64,000 nt of DNA from contig NZ_PXUE01000001.1 in NCBI RefSeq assembly GCF_003020585.1, positions 868,001 through 932,000 of the forward strand, given 5' to 3'. A model generated the notes under the pieces. The model did not search any database and was not told the origin of the DNA. It saw only the letters and a program-made list of their open reading frames with translations. Shown piece after piece: positions 43,649-51,740 of this stretch. A program made the translations under genes and the position numbers. Every line of letters starts with the position of its first letter. Position 1 is the stretch's first letter. The DNA is from Chryseobacterium aurantiacum. GTDB taxonomy: Bacteria > Bacteroidota > Bacteroidia > Flavobacteriales > Weeksellaceae.

Positions 43649-44633
43649 TTTTGAGTTTTACAGTCCGTGGTTTTTATTGCTTTTTCTACTGTTTATACCA
43701 CTTTTTATAAAAGATGCAGGTAAACAGAAAAGAAAAGGTGTAAAAGTGCCTACCATAAAGAATATGGAGGCCGGCAACGGAATTCAAGGAGTGCTTTTTT
43801 TACTGAAATTATCTAAGTATATCATTCTTTCTGCACTCATCATTGCAATGGCAAGACCAAGAACCTTTACCGTTTCCCAAGACAGGGACGATACAAAAGG
43901 TGTTGATATTATGCTGTCCATTGACGTTTCTCTCAGTATGCTGGCAAAGGACCTTAATCCGGACCGTATTACTGCGCTAAAGGATATTGCTGTAAAGTTT
44001 GTTCAGAAACGCCCGAATGACAGAATAGGTGTTGTTGCCTATGCTGCAGAAGCTTTTACAAAAGTTCCTGTTACCTCAGACCATCAGGTAGTAATTGAGG
44101 AGATTAAAAACCTTAATTCTGCAGGACTGGAGCCAGGTACAGCCATTGGAGAAGGGCTTTCGGTTGCTGTAAATCATTTGATTAAAAGCAAAGCAAAAAG
44201 TAAAGTGGTTATTCTGATGACGGATGGGGTAAGTAATATACAGAACGCCATTCCGCCACAACTTGCTGCCGAACTGGCAAAAAACAATAATATAAAAGTA
44301 TATGCTATTGGGATTGGAACCAATGGGTATGCATTGATGCCTACCTCGCAGGATATTTTTGGAGATCTTATCTTTACGGAAGCTGAGGTTACCATAGATG
44401 AAAATACCCTTAGAGAAGTGGCGCAGGCAACAGGAGGAAAGTATTTCAGAGCAACTTCAAACAGCAGTCTTGAAGAAGTATATGACGAAATTAACCAGTT
44501 AGAAAAATCCGATGTAAAAGTTTCTAAATTGTATAACTATGAGGAATATTTTACAATTTTCTTATGGATTGCTTTAGGAGTATTGGTGCTGGATGGATTA
44601 TTGAGATGGGTATTTTATAAAATTTTAAGCTGA
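43641..44633 (+). CDS. batA: VWA domain protein BatA
   Basis: 330-aa membrane protein. Two N-terminal helices, then a VWA domain with intact MIDAS (DVSLSM, the Thr in EPGTAIGEG and the Asp in LMTDGVSN), and a C-terminal helix (FTIFLWIALGVLVLDGLL). This is the first VWA protein of the Bacteroides-aerotolerance operon. Overlaps both neighbours by a few bases, which indicates tight coupling. Confidence 0.9.
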   Translation: MFDFEFYSPWFLLLFLLFIPLFIKDAGKQKRKGVKVPTIKNMEAGNGIQGVLFLLKLSKYIILSALIIAMARPRTFTVSQDRDDTKGVDIMLSIDVSLSMLAKDLNPDRITALKDIAVKFVQKRPNDRIGVVAYAAEAFTKVPVTSDHQVVIEEIKNLNSAGLEPGTAIGEGLSVAVNHLIKSKAKSKVVILMTDGVSNIQNAIPPQLAAELAKNNNIKVYAIGIGTNGYALMPTSQDIFGDLIFTEAEVTIDENTLREVAQATGGKYFRATSNSSLEEVYDEINQLEKSDVKVSKLYNYEEYFTIFLWIALGVLVLDGLLRWVFYKILS

Positions 44634-45640
44634 TGAGTTGGTCGTTAGGAAATTATTGGTATTTGTTATTACTGTTGCTTCTGCCGCTGTTAGCTTCCTT
44701 TTTGATCCGTTTTTTAAAATGGAGGAAGAAGAAGAGGAAAATTTTTGCGGCCAGTCATTTTCACGATAACTTATTTGAAAAAGATTCAAAATTTATAAGG
44801 TTTTTTCCTGCATTATATCTGTTAGGAACATTATTCCTGATATTCTCTATCATTGATCTCTTGAATGGTTCAGAAGAAGTGAAAAGCAATCAAAAGCTGA
44901 ATAATGTGATTTTTATGCTGGATGTATCCAACTCAATGAATGCAGAAGATATTGATCCAAGTCGCCTTGCTGAAGCAAAGAACCTGATGATAGGAACCAT
45001 GCAGAAAATGAAGAATGATAAGATTGGGATAGTCATTTTTGCAGGACAGGCAACTTCCATTATGCCTTTAACAACGGATTATAATTCTGCAGAAACTTAT
45101 ATCAGTGGTATTGAAACCAATTCTATGCAGATTCAAGGGACCGATTTCCTGAAAGGAATGCAGGCTGCTGTTGAGAAATTCAAAAATGTAAGCAAAGGAT
45201 CACGAAAGATTATTCTGCTGAGTGATGGTGAAGATAATGAAGGAAATGATAATGCAGCCCTAAGACTTGCCAATAAAGAGGGAATAAACATTACTTCCGT
45301 AGGAATTGGAACAGAAGAAGGAGCTCCCGTACCGGAATATGTGTATGGCCAGTTAATGGGATATAAAACAGATGTAAACGGAGGGACCGTTATTTCAAAA
45401 AGACAGACAGAGGCTCTAAAGAAAATGGCAGAATCTACGGGAGGAACTTACATTGATGGAAATAACATCAATGAAGCCCCAGACAGGATTATTGATGCTG
45501 TAAATAAGAATTCTTCAGGATCTGAAACATTAGTAAAATCACAGAATGCCAATCATTATTATCAGTATTTCTTAGCGATATCCATCTTGTTTTTCTTTTT
45601 AATTTATATTTTTAATCCTAAAAATGATTTTAATTTGTAA
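44633..45640 (+). CDS. batB: VWA domain protein BatB
   Basis: 335-aa membrane protein similar to BatA. N-terminal helices (YWYLLLLLLLPLLASFLI), MIDAS DVSNSMNAED, QGTDFLKGM and LLSDGEDNEG, and a C-terminal helix. The start overlaps the BatA stop (TGATG). Expected partner of BatA and BatC at the inner membrane. Confidence 0.9.
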   Translation: MSWSLGNYWYLLLLLLLPLLASFLIRFLKWRKKKRKIFAASHFHDNLFEKDSKFIRFFPALYLLGTLFLIFSIIDLLNGSEEVKSNQKLNNVIFMLDVSNSMNAEDIDPSRLAEAKNLMIGTMQKMKNDKIGIVIFAGQATSIMPLTTDYNSAETYISGIETNSMQIQGTDFLKGMQAAVEKFKNVSKGSRKIILLSDGEDNEGNDNAALRLANKEGINITSVGIGTEEGAPVPEYVYGQLMGYKTDVNGGTVISKRQTEALKKMAESTGGTYIDGNNINEAPDRIIDAVNKNSSGSETLVKSQNANHYYQYFLAISILFFFLIYIFNPKNDFNL

Positions 45641-45726
45641 TTTTCTTTATTATTGATAAGGATTTAAAACAGCTACTTTAACCGAATTTTAACAAATAAA
45701 CCCCTGTTTCTTAACATATAAAGGAA

Positions 45727-45734
45727 TAATTTTG
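45727..45734 (+). promoter_or_regulatory. Internal promoter -7 element before batC
   Basis: TAATTTTG, 6 nt before ATG 45741. An upstream TTT stands at about 17 nt instead of TTG. If active, it gives a nearly leaderless mRNA for batC-batD. Confidence 0.4.
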
Positions 45735-45740
45735 CAAGTG

Positions 45741-46484
45741 ATGAATACTAAAATCATATTTTTATCGTTAATTGTTGCTTTCTCGTTCTCAAACCTGTTG
45801 TTTGGGCAGGAGAACTATAGAACATTGGTTCATGAAGGCAATCAGAAATTTGATGGTAAAGACTATGATGGAGCCTCCTCAAAATACATGGAAGCTATAA
45901 AATCCAACGATAAAGATTTTATGGCTCACTACAATATGGGGAACGCTTTGTACAAGAGTAAAAAATATGAAGATGCAAAGGCAGAGTTTGAAAAAGCACA
46001 ACAGCTTTCACAAACAATTCCTGATAAATCAGCAGCTCTTCATAATCTAGGAAATACCTATATGCAGATGAACCAGCCGGAAAAAGCGGCAGATTATTAT
46101 AAAAAGGCTCTGAAGCAGAATCCATACAGTGAGGCAACTCGAAAAAACTATGAGATTGCCAAGTTAAAGGAAAAAGAAAAAGAACAACAGAAGAACCAGC
46201 AGAATAACTCAGGAAAAGGAGGCGGCGGTAATGATCAGAACAAAGGTGAAGATCAAAAAGGAGACAAAGATCAAAAGCAGGATCAAGGAAACGGTCAACA
46301 AAACGAAGGCAAAAGTGACCAAGGTAATAACCCTCAGAAAGATCAAAATAATGAGGGCAAAATGCCAAAAAATCTTGAAAATGCAATCCTAGATAAAATA
46401 AACGAAAAAGAAAAAGAAACCGCCAGAAGAATTTTAAACAAAAATTCTTATTCGATGCCTGAAAGCAACGAGAAAGATTGGTGA
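45741..46484 (+). CDS. batC: TPR protein BatC
   Basis: 247 aa. Signal peptide ending LLFGQ, then three TPR repeats (about 28-140, for example FMAHYNMGNALYKSKKYEDA and AALHNLGNTYMQMNQPEKAA). The C-terminal half is a low-complexity Gln/Asn/Lys/Gly linker. It fits BatC, the TPR partner of BatA/BatB. TTG 45732 lies inside the promoter and is not preferred. The stop overlaps the batD start. Confidence 0.85.
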   Translation: MNTKIIFLSLIVAFSFSNLLFGQENYRTLVHEGNQKFDGKDYDGASSKYMEAIKSNDKDFMAHYNMGNALYKSKKYEDAKAEFEKAQQLSQTIPDKSAALHNLGNTYMQMNQPEKAADYYKKALKQNPYSEATRKNYEIAKLKEKEKEQQKNQQNNSGKGGGGNDQNKGEDQKGDKDQKQDQGNGQQNEGKSDQGNNPQKDQNNEGKMPKNLENAILDKINEKEKETARRILNKNSYSMPESNEKDW

Positions 46485-48223
46485 TGAAGCACAAATTGAT
46501 TTACATATTGCTTACTCTAGCATCCGTAATTACTTACGGACAGGTAAATCTATCCCTTGATGCTGATAAATCTGACTATGCAGGAAAGGATGTTGTAAAC
46601 CTTACCATTGTTCTGGAACTGAACGGCAGTGACCTTGTTCAGCAGACAGGTTTTCAGCTTCCGGATCTTTCGAAATTCAATATTATAGGCAGCGGATCAG
46701 TTACCAATACCGTCATTGATCCCGCAACGAATACACTGATTACCCAAAAAGTTTCCAGAATAGCTCTTGAACCCAAGAAAAAAGGAAAAATTAAAATCGG
46801 TTCAGTACTGGTTACCGTTAGTAACAAAATTTACAAAACAGAACCTTTTGACGTTAATATCAGAGATATTGTAGATAAGCGGGCCTTGGCCAGCGCTACT
46901 TCCAATGACGTTTATCTGAATATGGAGATTGAGGACAGGGAAGTATACCAGGATCAGCCAACCCTTGCCGTTCTTAAAGTGTATTCCAAAAATATGGATA
47001 ACCTCCGAAAGGTAAAGAACATCCGTCTTCCACAGCAGGAGAATATCAACGTGCATGCCGTCAATTTCAATAAATCTGAAATAGACCCATCCGGCAATGG
47101 AAACATGGCCTCTCAGGTTCTTGCAGTGTTTATGGTATTTCCCAATGAAGCCGGATATGTTGAAGTTCCCGGAGTATCAGCATCAGTAAATACCTATTCT
47201 AATAAAAATAAGATTGTTTCCAATAAGGTGAAGCTTAATGTGAGAAAACTTCCGGAAGGAGCTCCAGAATGCTTTAAAAATGCCGTTGGAAACTTTAATG
47301 TAAGTGTTTATAACACTTCAAAGGAAAAACCAGAAGCAAAGAAACCATTAAATGTTGTGGTTAAGGTTTCAGGAGAAGGCAATTTACCGGATATGGAGAT
47401 CCCGAAAATTATGGCATCTCCGGACTATGAGGTGTTTGCTCCTAAAATTACGTCCAAGGTTTCTCCTGGTTCTACAGGTATGAAGGGGGAAGTTTCTGCC
47501 AGTTATGTGATTGTTCCCAATAAATCTGGGGAAATCTCCATAAAGACAGAACAATTTGCCTTTTTTGACCCTGCAAATAAAGAATATGTAGATCTGGGAC
47601 AAAAAACATTATCCGTGAATGCTTTTTCACATGATCAGATCTTAGAATCCCGTACTGCAGTAGAAAAAGTAAATGAGTATACCAATACTCTTTTGGAAAC
47701 TGTAGATACACCAGTTCTAAAAACGACCTCATTTAAACTAAAAGAAAAAAGTAAATTCCACTGGAATATTCTTTTAACCAATATTGCCATTCTTATAGGC
47801 TTATTTATTGTCTATCTGTTATTTAAAACTTGGCAAAAAAAACGTACATTAGTTAGGGAAACCGTATCCCAAAAACCTTTAGGTTCAGTAGCTGAAACAG
47901 AAAAAGAAATCAGAGAATCATTGAAAACTGATATCAATGATTATTTCAGTTATCTTGAAAATCTTAAGGATAGCGGTGATTATGAGAAGTTCTTTGCAAC
48001 ACTGGAGGAGTTGGATCAGGAGGTGAGAAACCAGTATTTCCAAGGCTCTGTTATGGAGTTTAAGACTTTTCTTGAAAAGCACAATGGTTCTTCAGTAGCA
48101 GAAGAATATGTAAAACTTCAGCAGAAAATACAAATGGAGAAATATTCTCCTGTTAAATCTGCTGATGGAATTGATGAACTTTTGAAAACAATTGTTAATT
48201 TATATTCACAAATTAGCAAATAG
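46484..48223 (+). CDS. batD: BatD protein
   Basis: 579 aa. Signal peptide MKHKLIYILLTLASVITYGQ, then several Ig-like beta domains (about 20-430, including EIEDREVYQDQPTLAVLKVY), one membrane helix (about 440-460, NIAILIGLFIVYLLF) and a cytosolic helical tail. This is the standard BatD build. ATG 46484 shares its A with the batC stop TGA. Last gene of the moxR-bat run. Confidence 0.88.
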   Translation: MKHKLIYILLTLASVITYGQVNLSLDADKSDYAGKDVVNLTIVLELNGSDLVQQTGFQLPDLSKFNIIGSGSVTNTVIDPATNTLITQKVSRIALEPKKKGKIKIGSVLVTVSNKIYKTEPFDVNIRDIVDKRALASATSNDVYLNMEIEDREVYQDQPTLAVLKVYSKNMDNLRKVKNIRLPQQENINVHAVNFNKSEIDPSGNGNMASQVLAVFMVFPNEAGYVEVPGVSASVNTYSNKNKIVSNKVKLNVRKLPEGAPECFKNAVGNFNVSVYNTSKEKPEAKKPLNVVVKVSGEGNLPDMEIPKIMASPDYEVFAPKITSKVSPGSTGMKGEVSASYVIVPNKSGEISIKTEQFAFFDPANKEYVDLGQKTLSVNAFSHDQILESRTAVEKVNEYTNTLLETVDTPVLKTTSFKLKEKSKFHWNILLTNIAILIGLFIVYLLFKTWQKKRTLVRETVSQKPLGSVAETEKEIRESLKTDINDYFSYLENLKDSGDYEKFFATLEELDQEVRNQYFQGSVMEFKTFLEKHNGSSVAEEYVKLQQKIQMEKYSPVKSADGIDELLKTIVNLYSQISK

Positions 48224-48237
48224 TTAATTTATTTTCA

Positions 48238-48245
48238 TATTTTTG
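48238..48245 (+). promoter_or_regulatory. Promoter -7 element of the MarC gene
   Basis: TATTTTTG, 22 nt before the ATG at 48268 and 14 nt after the batD stop. No clear -33 TTG. Confidence 0.4.
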
Positions 48246-48267
48246 CGAAATTTTTAATTACAAAGAG

Positions 48268-48870
48268 ATGGAAATTTTTGATGGTTTCTCTATTAAAGAG
48301 ATTGTTACCAGCTTTATGGTTCTTTTCGCCGTTATCGATATTATCGGCTCAGTTCCTATTATAGTAAGCCTTCAACAGAAGTTCGGAAAGATTGAAGCTG
48401 GTAAGGCTGCAATTACTGCCGGAGCAATTATGATTGTTTTCCTATTTGTAGGGAATAAGATCCTAAAACTAATTGGAGTGGATGTAAACTCCTTTGCCAT
48501 TGCCGGAGCTTTTGTGATTTTTGTCATAGCCTTGGAAATGATTTTAGGAATTGAGATCAATAAAACTACAGAAGCAAAGGCCGCATCCATCGTTCCCATC
48601 GCATTTCCGCTGGTTGCAGGTGCAGGAACCTTAACAACGGCTTTATCCCTGAGAGCTGAATTCCATGATATTAATATTATTTGCGGAATTATTCTTAATA
48701 CAATTTTCGTATATTTGGTGCTGAAATCAGCCAAATGGTTAGAGAAGAAAATCGGGGATGCCACATTGATGATCCTACAGAAAGTTTTCGGTATTATCCT
48801 TTTAGCAATTTCCATTAAATTATTTACCGCAAATTTCGCACAGTTGGTGCTGAATTATGTTAATTTTTAA
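48268..48870 (+). CDS. MarC-family integral membrane protein
   Basis: 200-aa protein with six hydrophobic helices. FAVIDIIGSVPIIVSL and the central IVPIAFPLVAGAGTLTTALSL match the MarC/UPF0056 pattern. Despite its name the family has no proven role in drug resistance. A small membrane protein gene follows 4 nt downstream. Confidence 0.87.
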   Translation: MEIFDGFSIKEIVTSFMVLFAVIDIIGSVPIIVSLQQKFGKIEAGKAAITAGAIMIVFLFVGNKILKLIGVDVNSFAIAGAFVIFVIALEMILGIEINKTTEAKAASIVPIAFPLVAGAGTLTTALSLRAEFHDINIICGIILNTIFVYLVLKSAKWLEKKIGDATLMILQKVFGIILLAISIKLFTANFAQLVLNYVNF

Positions 48871-48874
48871 AATT

Positions 48875-49075
48875 ATGAAGAAGTTTTATAAAGTATTTTT
48901 AGTAGTGTTTATTGCATTCATGGCCATTAATCTTTATGCTATAAACTGGCAGTTACCGGATATCTTAGCAGATGAAGATAATCTGAGATTTGTATTTTCA
49001 GCAGGAGCCGCTGCTATAGGTCTTATCCTACTTTTTGTGATGGATACCTGGAGCAGAATCGGTTTAAAAAAATAA
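48875..49075 (+). CDS. Small two-helix membrane protein
   Basis: 66 aa from ATG 48875: helix 1 (VFLVVFIAFMAINLYAI), a short acidic loop, helix 2 (FVFSAGAAAIGLILLFVMD) and a basic end. ATG 48857 is in frame but overlaps marC. Translationally close to marC; function unknown. A strong terminator follows. Confidence 0.65.
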   Translation: MKKFYKVFLVVFIAFMAINLYAINWQLPDILADEDNLRFVFSAGAAAIGLILLFVMDTWSRIGLKK

Positions 49076-49100
49076 TCAAATATTTATATAATAGATAATA

Positions 49101-49133
49101 AAACCCTCTTTCAATTTGAAAGAGGGTTTTTGT
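49101..49133 (+). terminator. Terminator after the MarC operon
   Basis: AAACCCTCTTTC and GAAAGAGGGTTTTT form a 12-bp stem with a 5-7 nt loop. A and T runs on both flanks mean it could also serve menF on the minus strand. Confidence 0.9.
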
Positions 49134-49143
49134 TTTTTTTGAA

Positions 49144-50112
49144 TTAAGAAATAACCAGGTTTTTCAAAATAGCTTCTGATTTCAGTTCTGTTTCTATCCA
49201 TTCCTTTTCAGGATTGCTTTGTGCGGTAATTCCACCACCTACAAAAATATGCACCGAATCTTTATAAAGTCTTGCACATCGTAGGTTTACAAAATATAGA
49301 ACGCTTTCTTCAGTTTCAACTTTAATGTAACCGGCATAGAACTCACGCGGAAACTTCTCATATTTCCTGATATTTTCATTACAGAAGTCTTTTGGAATGC
49401 CACAAACTGCAGGAGTAGGATGGAGGTCTTTGATAATTCTGTCAAGGTCTTCCGGCTTTATGATTGTTTTAAAATCTGTACGAAGATGCTTAATATTCCC
49501 GGAAATATGATCATAGGTTTGGGATTGTTCAATTTGCCCTGAATAATTTTTCAGGATATTCTGAATGTAGGAGGTAACAGGCTTCTGTTCTTCAATTTCT
49601 TTTTCAGACCATTCTTCCAAGACAGGAAGGGTCCCTGCCAAAGCCATGGTTTCAAACTCATGGGTTGCTTTATTGAACTTTCCCAATACTTCGGAAAAAG
49701 CTCCCATCCATGCATTTTCACCATCATTAAACAGATATCTGAATGCATTGGGGTAGGATTGGCATAGATTATTAAAACTGTCTTTATAATCAATGATATC
49801 GAAGTCTTTGAAGATCTTCCTGCGTGAATATACAAGCTTGGGAAGATCATTTTCCTTAATAACATGAATAACCTGTTGTAAAGTATTGCAATATTCTTCC
49901 TTGGTTTCAGCAGTGAAGCGGGTGTTGTCATTAATTAATGATTCACTGGTGATCGTAGCAGTATTAAATTCCTCCTGATCAACTTTGATGATGTTTCCAT
50001 TAAAATTGACCTGTGTAAGGCTGTTGTATGAATAAAAATTGACAGCATTTTTATGGGCTTCTTTATCTACAGAATGCAATGCTTCATCGAAGGGAAGTTT
50101 GAAATAAATCAT
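49144..50112 (-). CDS. menF: Isochorismate synthase
   Basis: 322-aa chorismate-binding enzyme converting chorismate to isochorismate, the first step of menaquinone synthesis. Family blocks: MALAGTLPVLEEWSEKEIEEQ, HLRTDFKTII, LHPTPAVCGIPKDF and YAGYIKVETEESVLYFVNLRCARL (in parts), ending with VGGGITAQSNPEKEWIETE. It is shorter than anthranilate synthase component I but normal for EntC/MenF of this group. The gene lies close to the MenI-like thioesterase; a siderophore role is less likely because no other such genes are near. Confidence 0.88.
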   Translation of the reverse strand: MIYFKLPFDEALHSVDKEAHKNAVNFYSYNSLTQVNFNGNIIKVDQEEFNTATITSESLINDNTRFTAETKEEYCNTLQQVIHVIKENDLPKLVYSRRKIFKDFDIIDYKDSFNNLCQSYPNAFRYLFNDGENAWMGAFSEVLGKFNKATHEFETMALAGTLPVLEEWSEKEIEEQKPVTSYIQNILKNYSGQIEQSQTYDHISGNIKHLRTDFKTIIKPEDLDRIIKDLHPTPAVCGIPKDFCNENIRKYEKFPREFYAGYIKVETEESVLYFVNLRCARLYKDSVHIFVGGGITAQSNPEKEWIETELKSEAILKNLVIS

Positions 50113-50185
50113 TAGCTATGAATGGATTTTGAAAATCACCGGCCGGAAATGATATAGGAAATTCCGAGGTTGATTTTCCTTTCTG

Positions 50186-50215
50186 CAAAGGTATTATTAG
50201 TCTTAAAGATGTCAA
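50186..50215 (-). promoter_or_regulatory. Promoter of menF
   Basis: Minus strand: TTG (50213-50215), 19 nt, TACCTTTG (50186-50193), about 70 nt before the start codon. Confidence 0.7.
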
Positions 50216-50312
50216 AATTAAAAGCACTGTTTTTTAATGAAACATTGTTTATTTCAGGTAGTATTTTCAAAGAACTTATTATTTACCTTATAAAAATAAG
50301 AGGTATGGCTGG

Positions 50313-50343
50313 TACAAAAAAAGACTCAAAAAAATTGAGCCTT
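50313..50343 (-). terminator. Terminator of the menI-like thioesterase gene
   Basis: Minus strand: GGCTCAA, four T, TTGAGTC, then seven T. It ends the acyltransferase/thioesterase unit before the menF promoter. Confidence 0.75.
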
Positions 50344-50368
50344 ATAATTTTGTATATTATTTTCCTGA

Positions 50369-50797
50369 TTACCTTAGGATGATGTTGTTAGTCATCGTGG
50401 TATGGTTAATAAGGGTGCCTTTCTCATCCCTGATTTCAATTTCGGAGACATGCATGGTTTTTCCCTTTCTGATAAAGCGTGCGGTAGCAGTTACCACTCC
50501 GTCTTTTTTACTTCTCAAATGGTTGGAGTTAATATTTGTTCCTACTCCATAATATTTGTCACCATCGATGAAGATGTTGGACAGGCTTGAACCTAACGTT
50601 TCAGCCAAGACACAACTCGCTCCTCCATGCATAATGCCAAAAGGCTGATGTGTTCTTGGAAGTACCGGCATGGTAGCGGTAAGGGTTTCATTTTCGAGAT
50701 CAATATCGATGAATTTTATTTCAAGGGTTTTCGCAAGTGTTACGTCCCCCCAGTTATTGATAAATGCTAATATTTCTTCTTTTGTCTGGCCTTTCAT
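50369..50797 (-). CDS. menI: Hotdog thioesterase, MenI-like (DHNA-CoA thioesterase)
   Basis: 142-aa hotdog-fold thioesterase. THQPFGIMHGGASCVLAETLGSS contains the catalytic Glu and HGG of the PaaI/MenI group (shown here in order, residues about 48-70). MenI hydrolyses 1,4-dihydroxy-2-naphthoyl-CoA in menaquinone synthesis. The position next to isochorismate synthase supports this role; general acyl-CoA thioesterase activity is the alternative. Confidence 0.75.
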   Translation of the reverse strand: MKGQTKEEILAFINNWGDVTLAKTLEIKFIDIDLENETLTATMPVLPRTHQPFGIMHGGASCVLAETLGSSLSNIFIDGDKYYGVGTNINSNHLRSKKDGVVTATARFIRKGKTMHVSEIEIRDEKGTLINHTTMTNNIILR

Positions 50798-50829
50798 TGT
50801 ATACTGAATAGATGATTAATACGTAATTT

Positions 50830-51426
50830 CTAGCTTTTGGTTTCTTCTCCGGTTCCCATAATATTAGGGTTCCAGTTGGCAGGGATTTTAGGACCGATAT
50901 CATTTTTTATATAATATTCCTCAATCTCCTGCATGATCTCTGAAAAAGGAACGGATGCAAGTCTTTCGTAAGGGATGGTGTAACCTAAATAAACAATATT
51001 CCTTTTGAAATCTCCTGCTGCCAGTACAATAGGAACTTTTGCTGCGAGGGCCATATGATAGAAACCTTTTCTCCATTTTGGAACCCAGCTTCTTGTTCCT
51101 TCAGGGGTGATCACAAGGCTGAAGTCTTCCTTTGCGAATTGATTGGCTACAAAGTTAACCAGGTCATTTTTCTGGCTTCTGTCTATACCAATTCCGCCCA
51201 GTCCTCTTACGACACTTCCATACCATGCTTTAGTATGGGCATCTTTAATAATTATTTTTAATGGCTTTTCTAAGGACCAATAGGCAAGGTTTCCTAAAAT
51301 ATATTCCATATTGTGGGTATGTGGTGCTACCACAAGGATGCATCTGTTCAGGTTTTTCGCATCGCCCTGCAGAACGACCTTCCATCCTAATAATTTTAAC
51401 ATCAGTTTGCCTATCAGCTTTTTCAT
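50830..51426 (-). CDS. 1-Acyl-glycerol-phosphate acyltransferase-like protein
   Basis: 198-aa PlsC-family acyltransferase. The catalytic block is VAPHTHNMEY, in which the usual HxxxxD appears as H-THNM-E (Glu instead of Asp), a known variant. TPEGTRSW is the substrate-binding motif, followed by GFYHMALAAKVPIVLA. One hydrophobic N-terminal segment. It lies 32 nt upstream of the MenI-like gene on the same strand, probably one transcript. Confidence 0.83.
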   Translation of the reverse strand: MKKLIGKLMLKLLGWKVVLQGDAKNLNRCILVVAPHTHNMEYILGNLAYWSLEKPLKIIIKDAHTKAWYGSVVRGLGGIGIDRSQKNDLVNFVANQFAKEDFSLVITPEGTRSWVPKWRKGFYHMALAAKVPIVLAAGDFKRNIVYLGYTIPYERLASVPFSEIMQEIEEYYIKNDIGPKIPANWNPNIMGTGEETKS

Positions 51427-51445
51427 AGATTTAGAATTAAAAACA

Positions 51446-51480
51446 AAAAAAGTATAACCAATTATTGGTTATACTTTTAC
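51446..51480 (-). terminator. Terminator downstream of a 20-aa ORF
   Basis: AAAAGTATAACCAAT and ATTGGTTATACTTTT form a long perfect stem with a short loop, with a T run on the minus-strand side. It follows the small ORF at 51505 by 26 nt. Confidence 0.85.
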
Positions 51481-51504
51481 AAATATATTGAAATATTATT
51501 GCTC

Positions 51505-51567
51505 TTAAAACAAACCGTTGATTAAATCTACGATTTTCATTACGAATTCCATTGCAAATTGTATCAT
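51505..51567 (-). CDS. Candidate 20-aa amphipathic peptide
   Basis: Minus-strand ORF beginning MIQFAMEF and ending VDLINGLF. The three charged residues (E6, K10, D13) lie on one face of a predicted helix and all others are hydrophobic or neutral, as in phenol-soluble-modulin-like or small membrane peptides. Support: a near-consensus promoter upstream (TTC-N20-TAATTTCG around 51615-51650) and a strong terminator 26 nt downstream. There is no homologue I can name. It could be part of a small RNA instead. Confidence 0.4.
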   Translation of the reverse strand: MIQFAMEFVMKIVDLINGLF

Positions 51568-51671
51568 GATAAGAGTGTGTTTTTGGTTGTTTGGTTATTG
51601 AATTTTAACTATACGAAATTAAACTTTTTTTTTCACATAGAGAACTAAATACTAGGTTTTTTCACTTTTTT

Positions 51672-51731
51672 GAGAGAAGAAGGATGTGAATTTCAAACGG
51701 TTGCCATCCATTCACATCTTCTACCACTCTC
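51672..51731. other. Long imperfect stem-loop
   Basis: GAGAGAAGAAGGATGTGAAT (51672-51691) pairs with ATTCACATCTTCT and CTCTC (51710-51731). No T run follows on either strand, so it is not a simple terminator. It lies between the pspC stop and the 20-aa ORF. Confidence 0.55.
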
Positions 51732-51740
51732 TAAAGTTAA

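Noticed and set aside
45919..46494. 191-codon antisense ORF in batC
   Set aside because: It is an antisense shadow of the low-complexity Gln/Asn/Lys region; the sense frame is a clear TPR protein.
48372..48815. 147-codon antisense ORF inside marC
   Set aside because: Shadow frame of a hydrophobic membrane protein with clear family motifs.
50170..50382. 70-codon plus-strand ORF between menF and the thioesterase
   Set aside because: It covers the menF promoter and the thioesterase terminator on the other strand; the peptide has no recognisable features.
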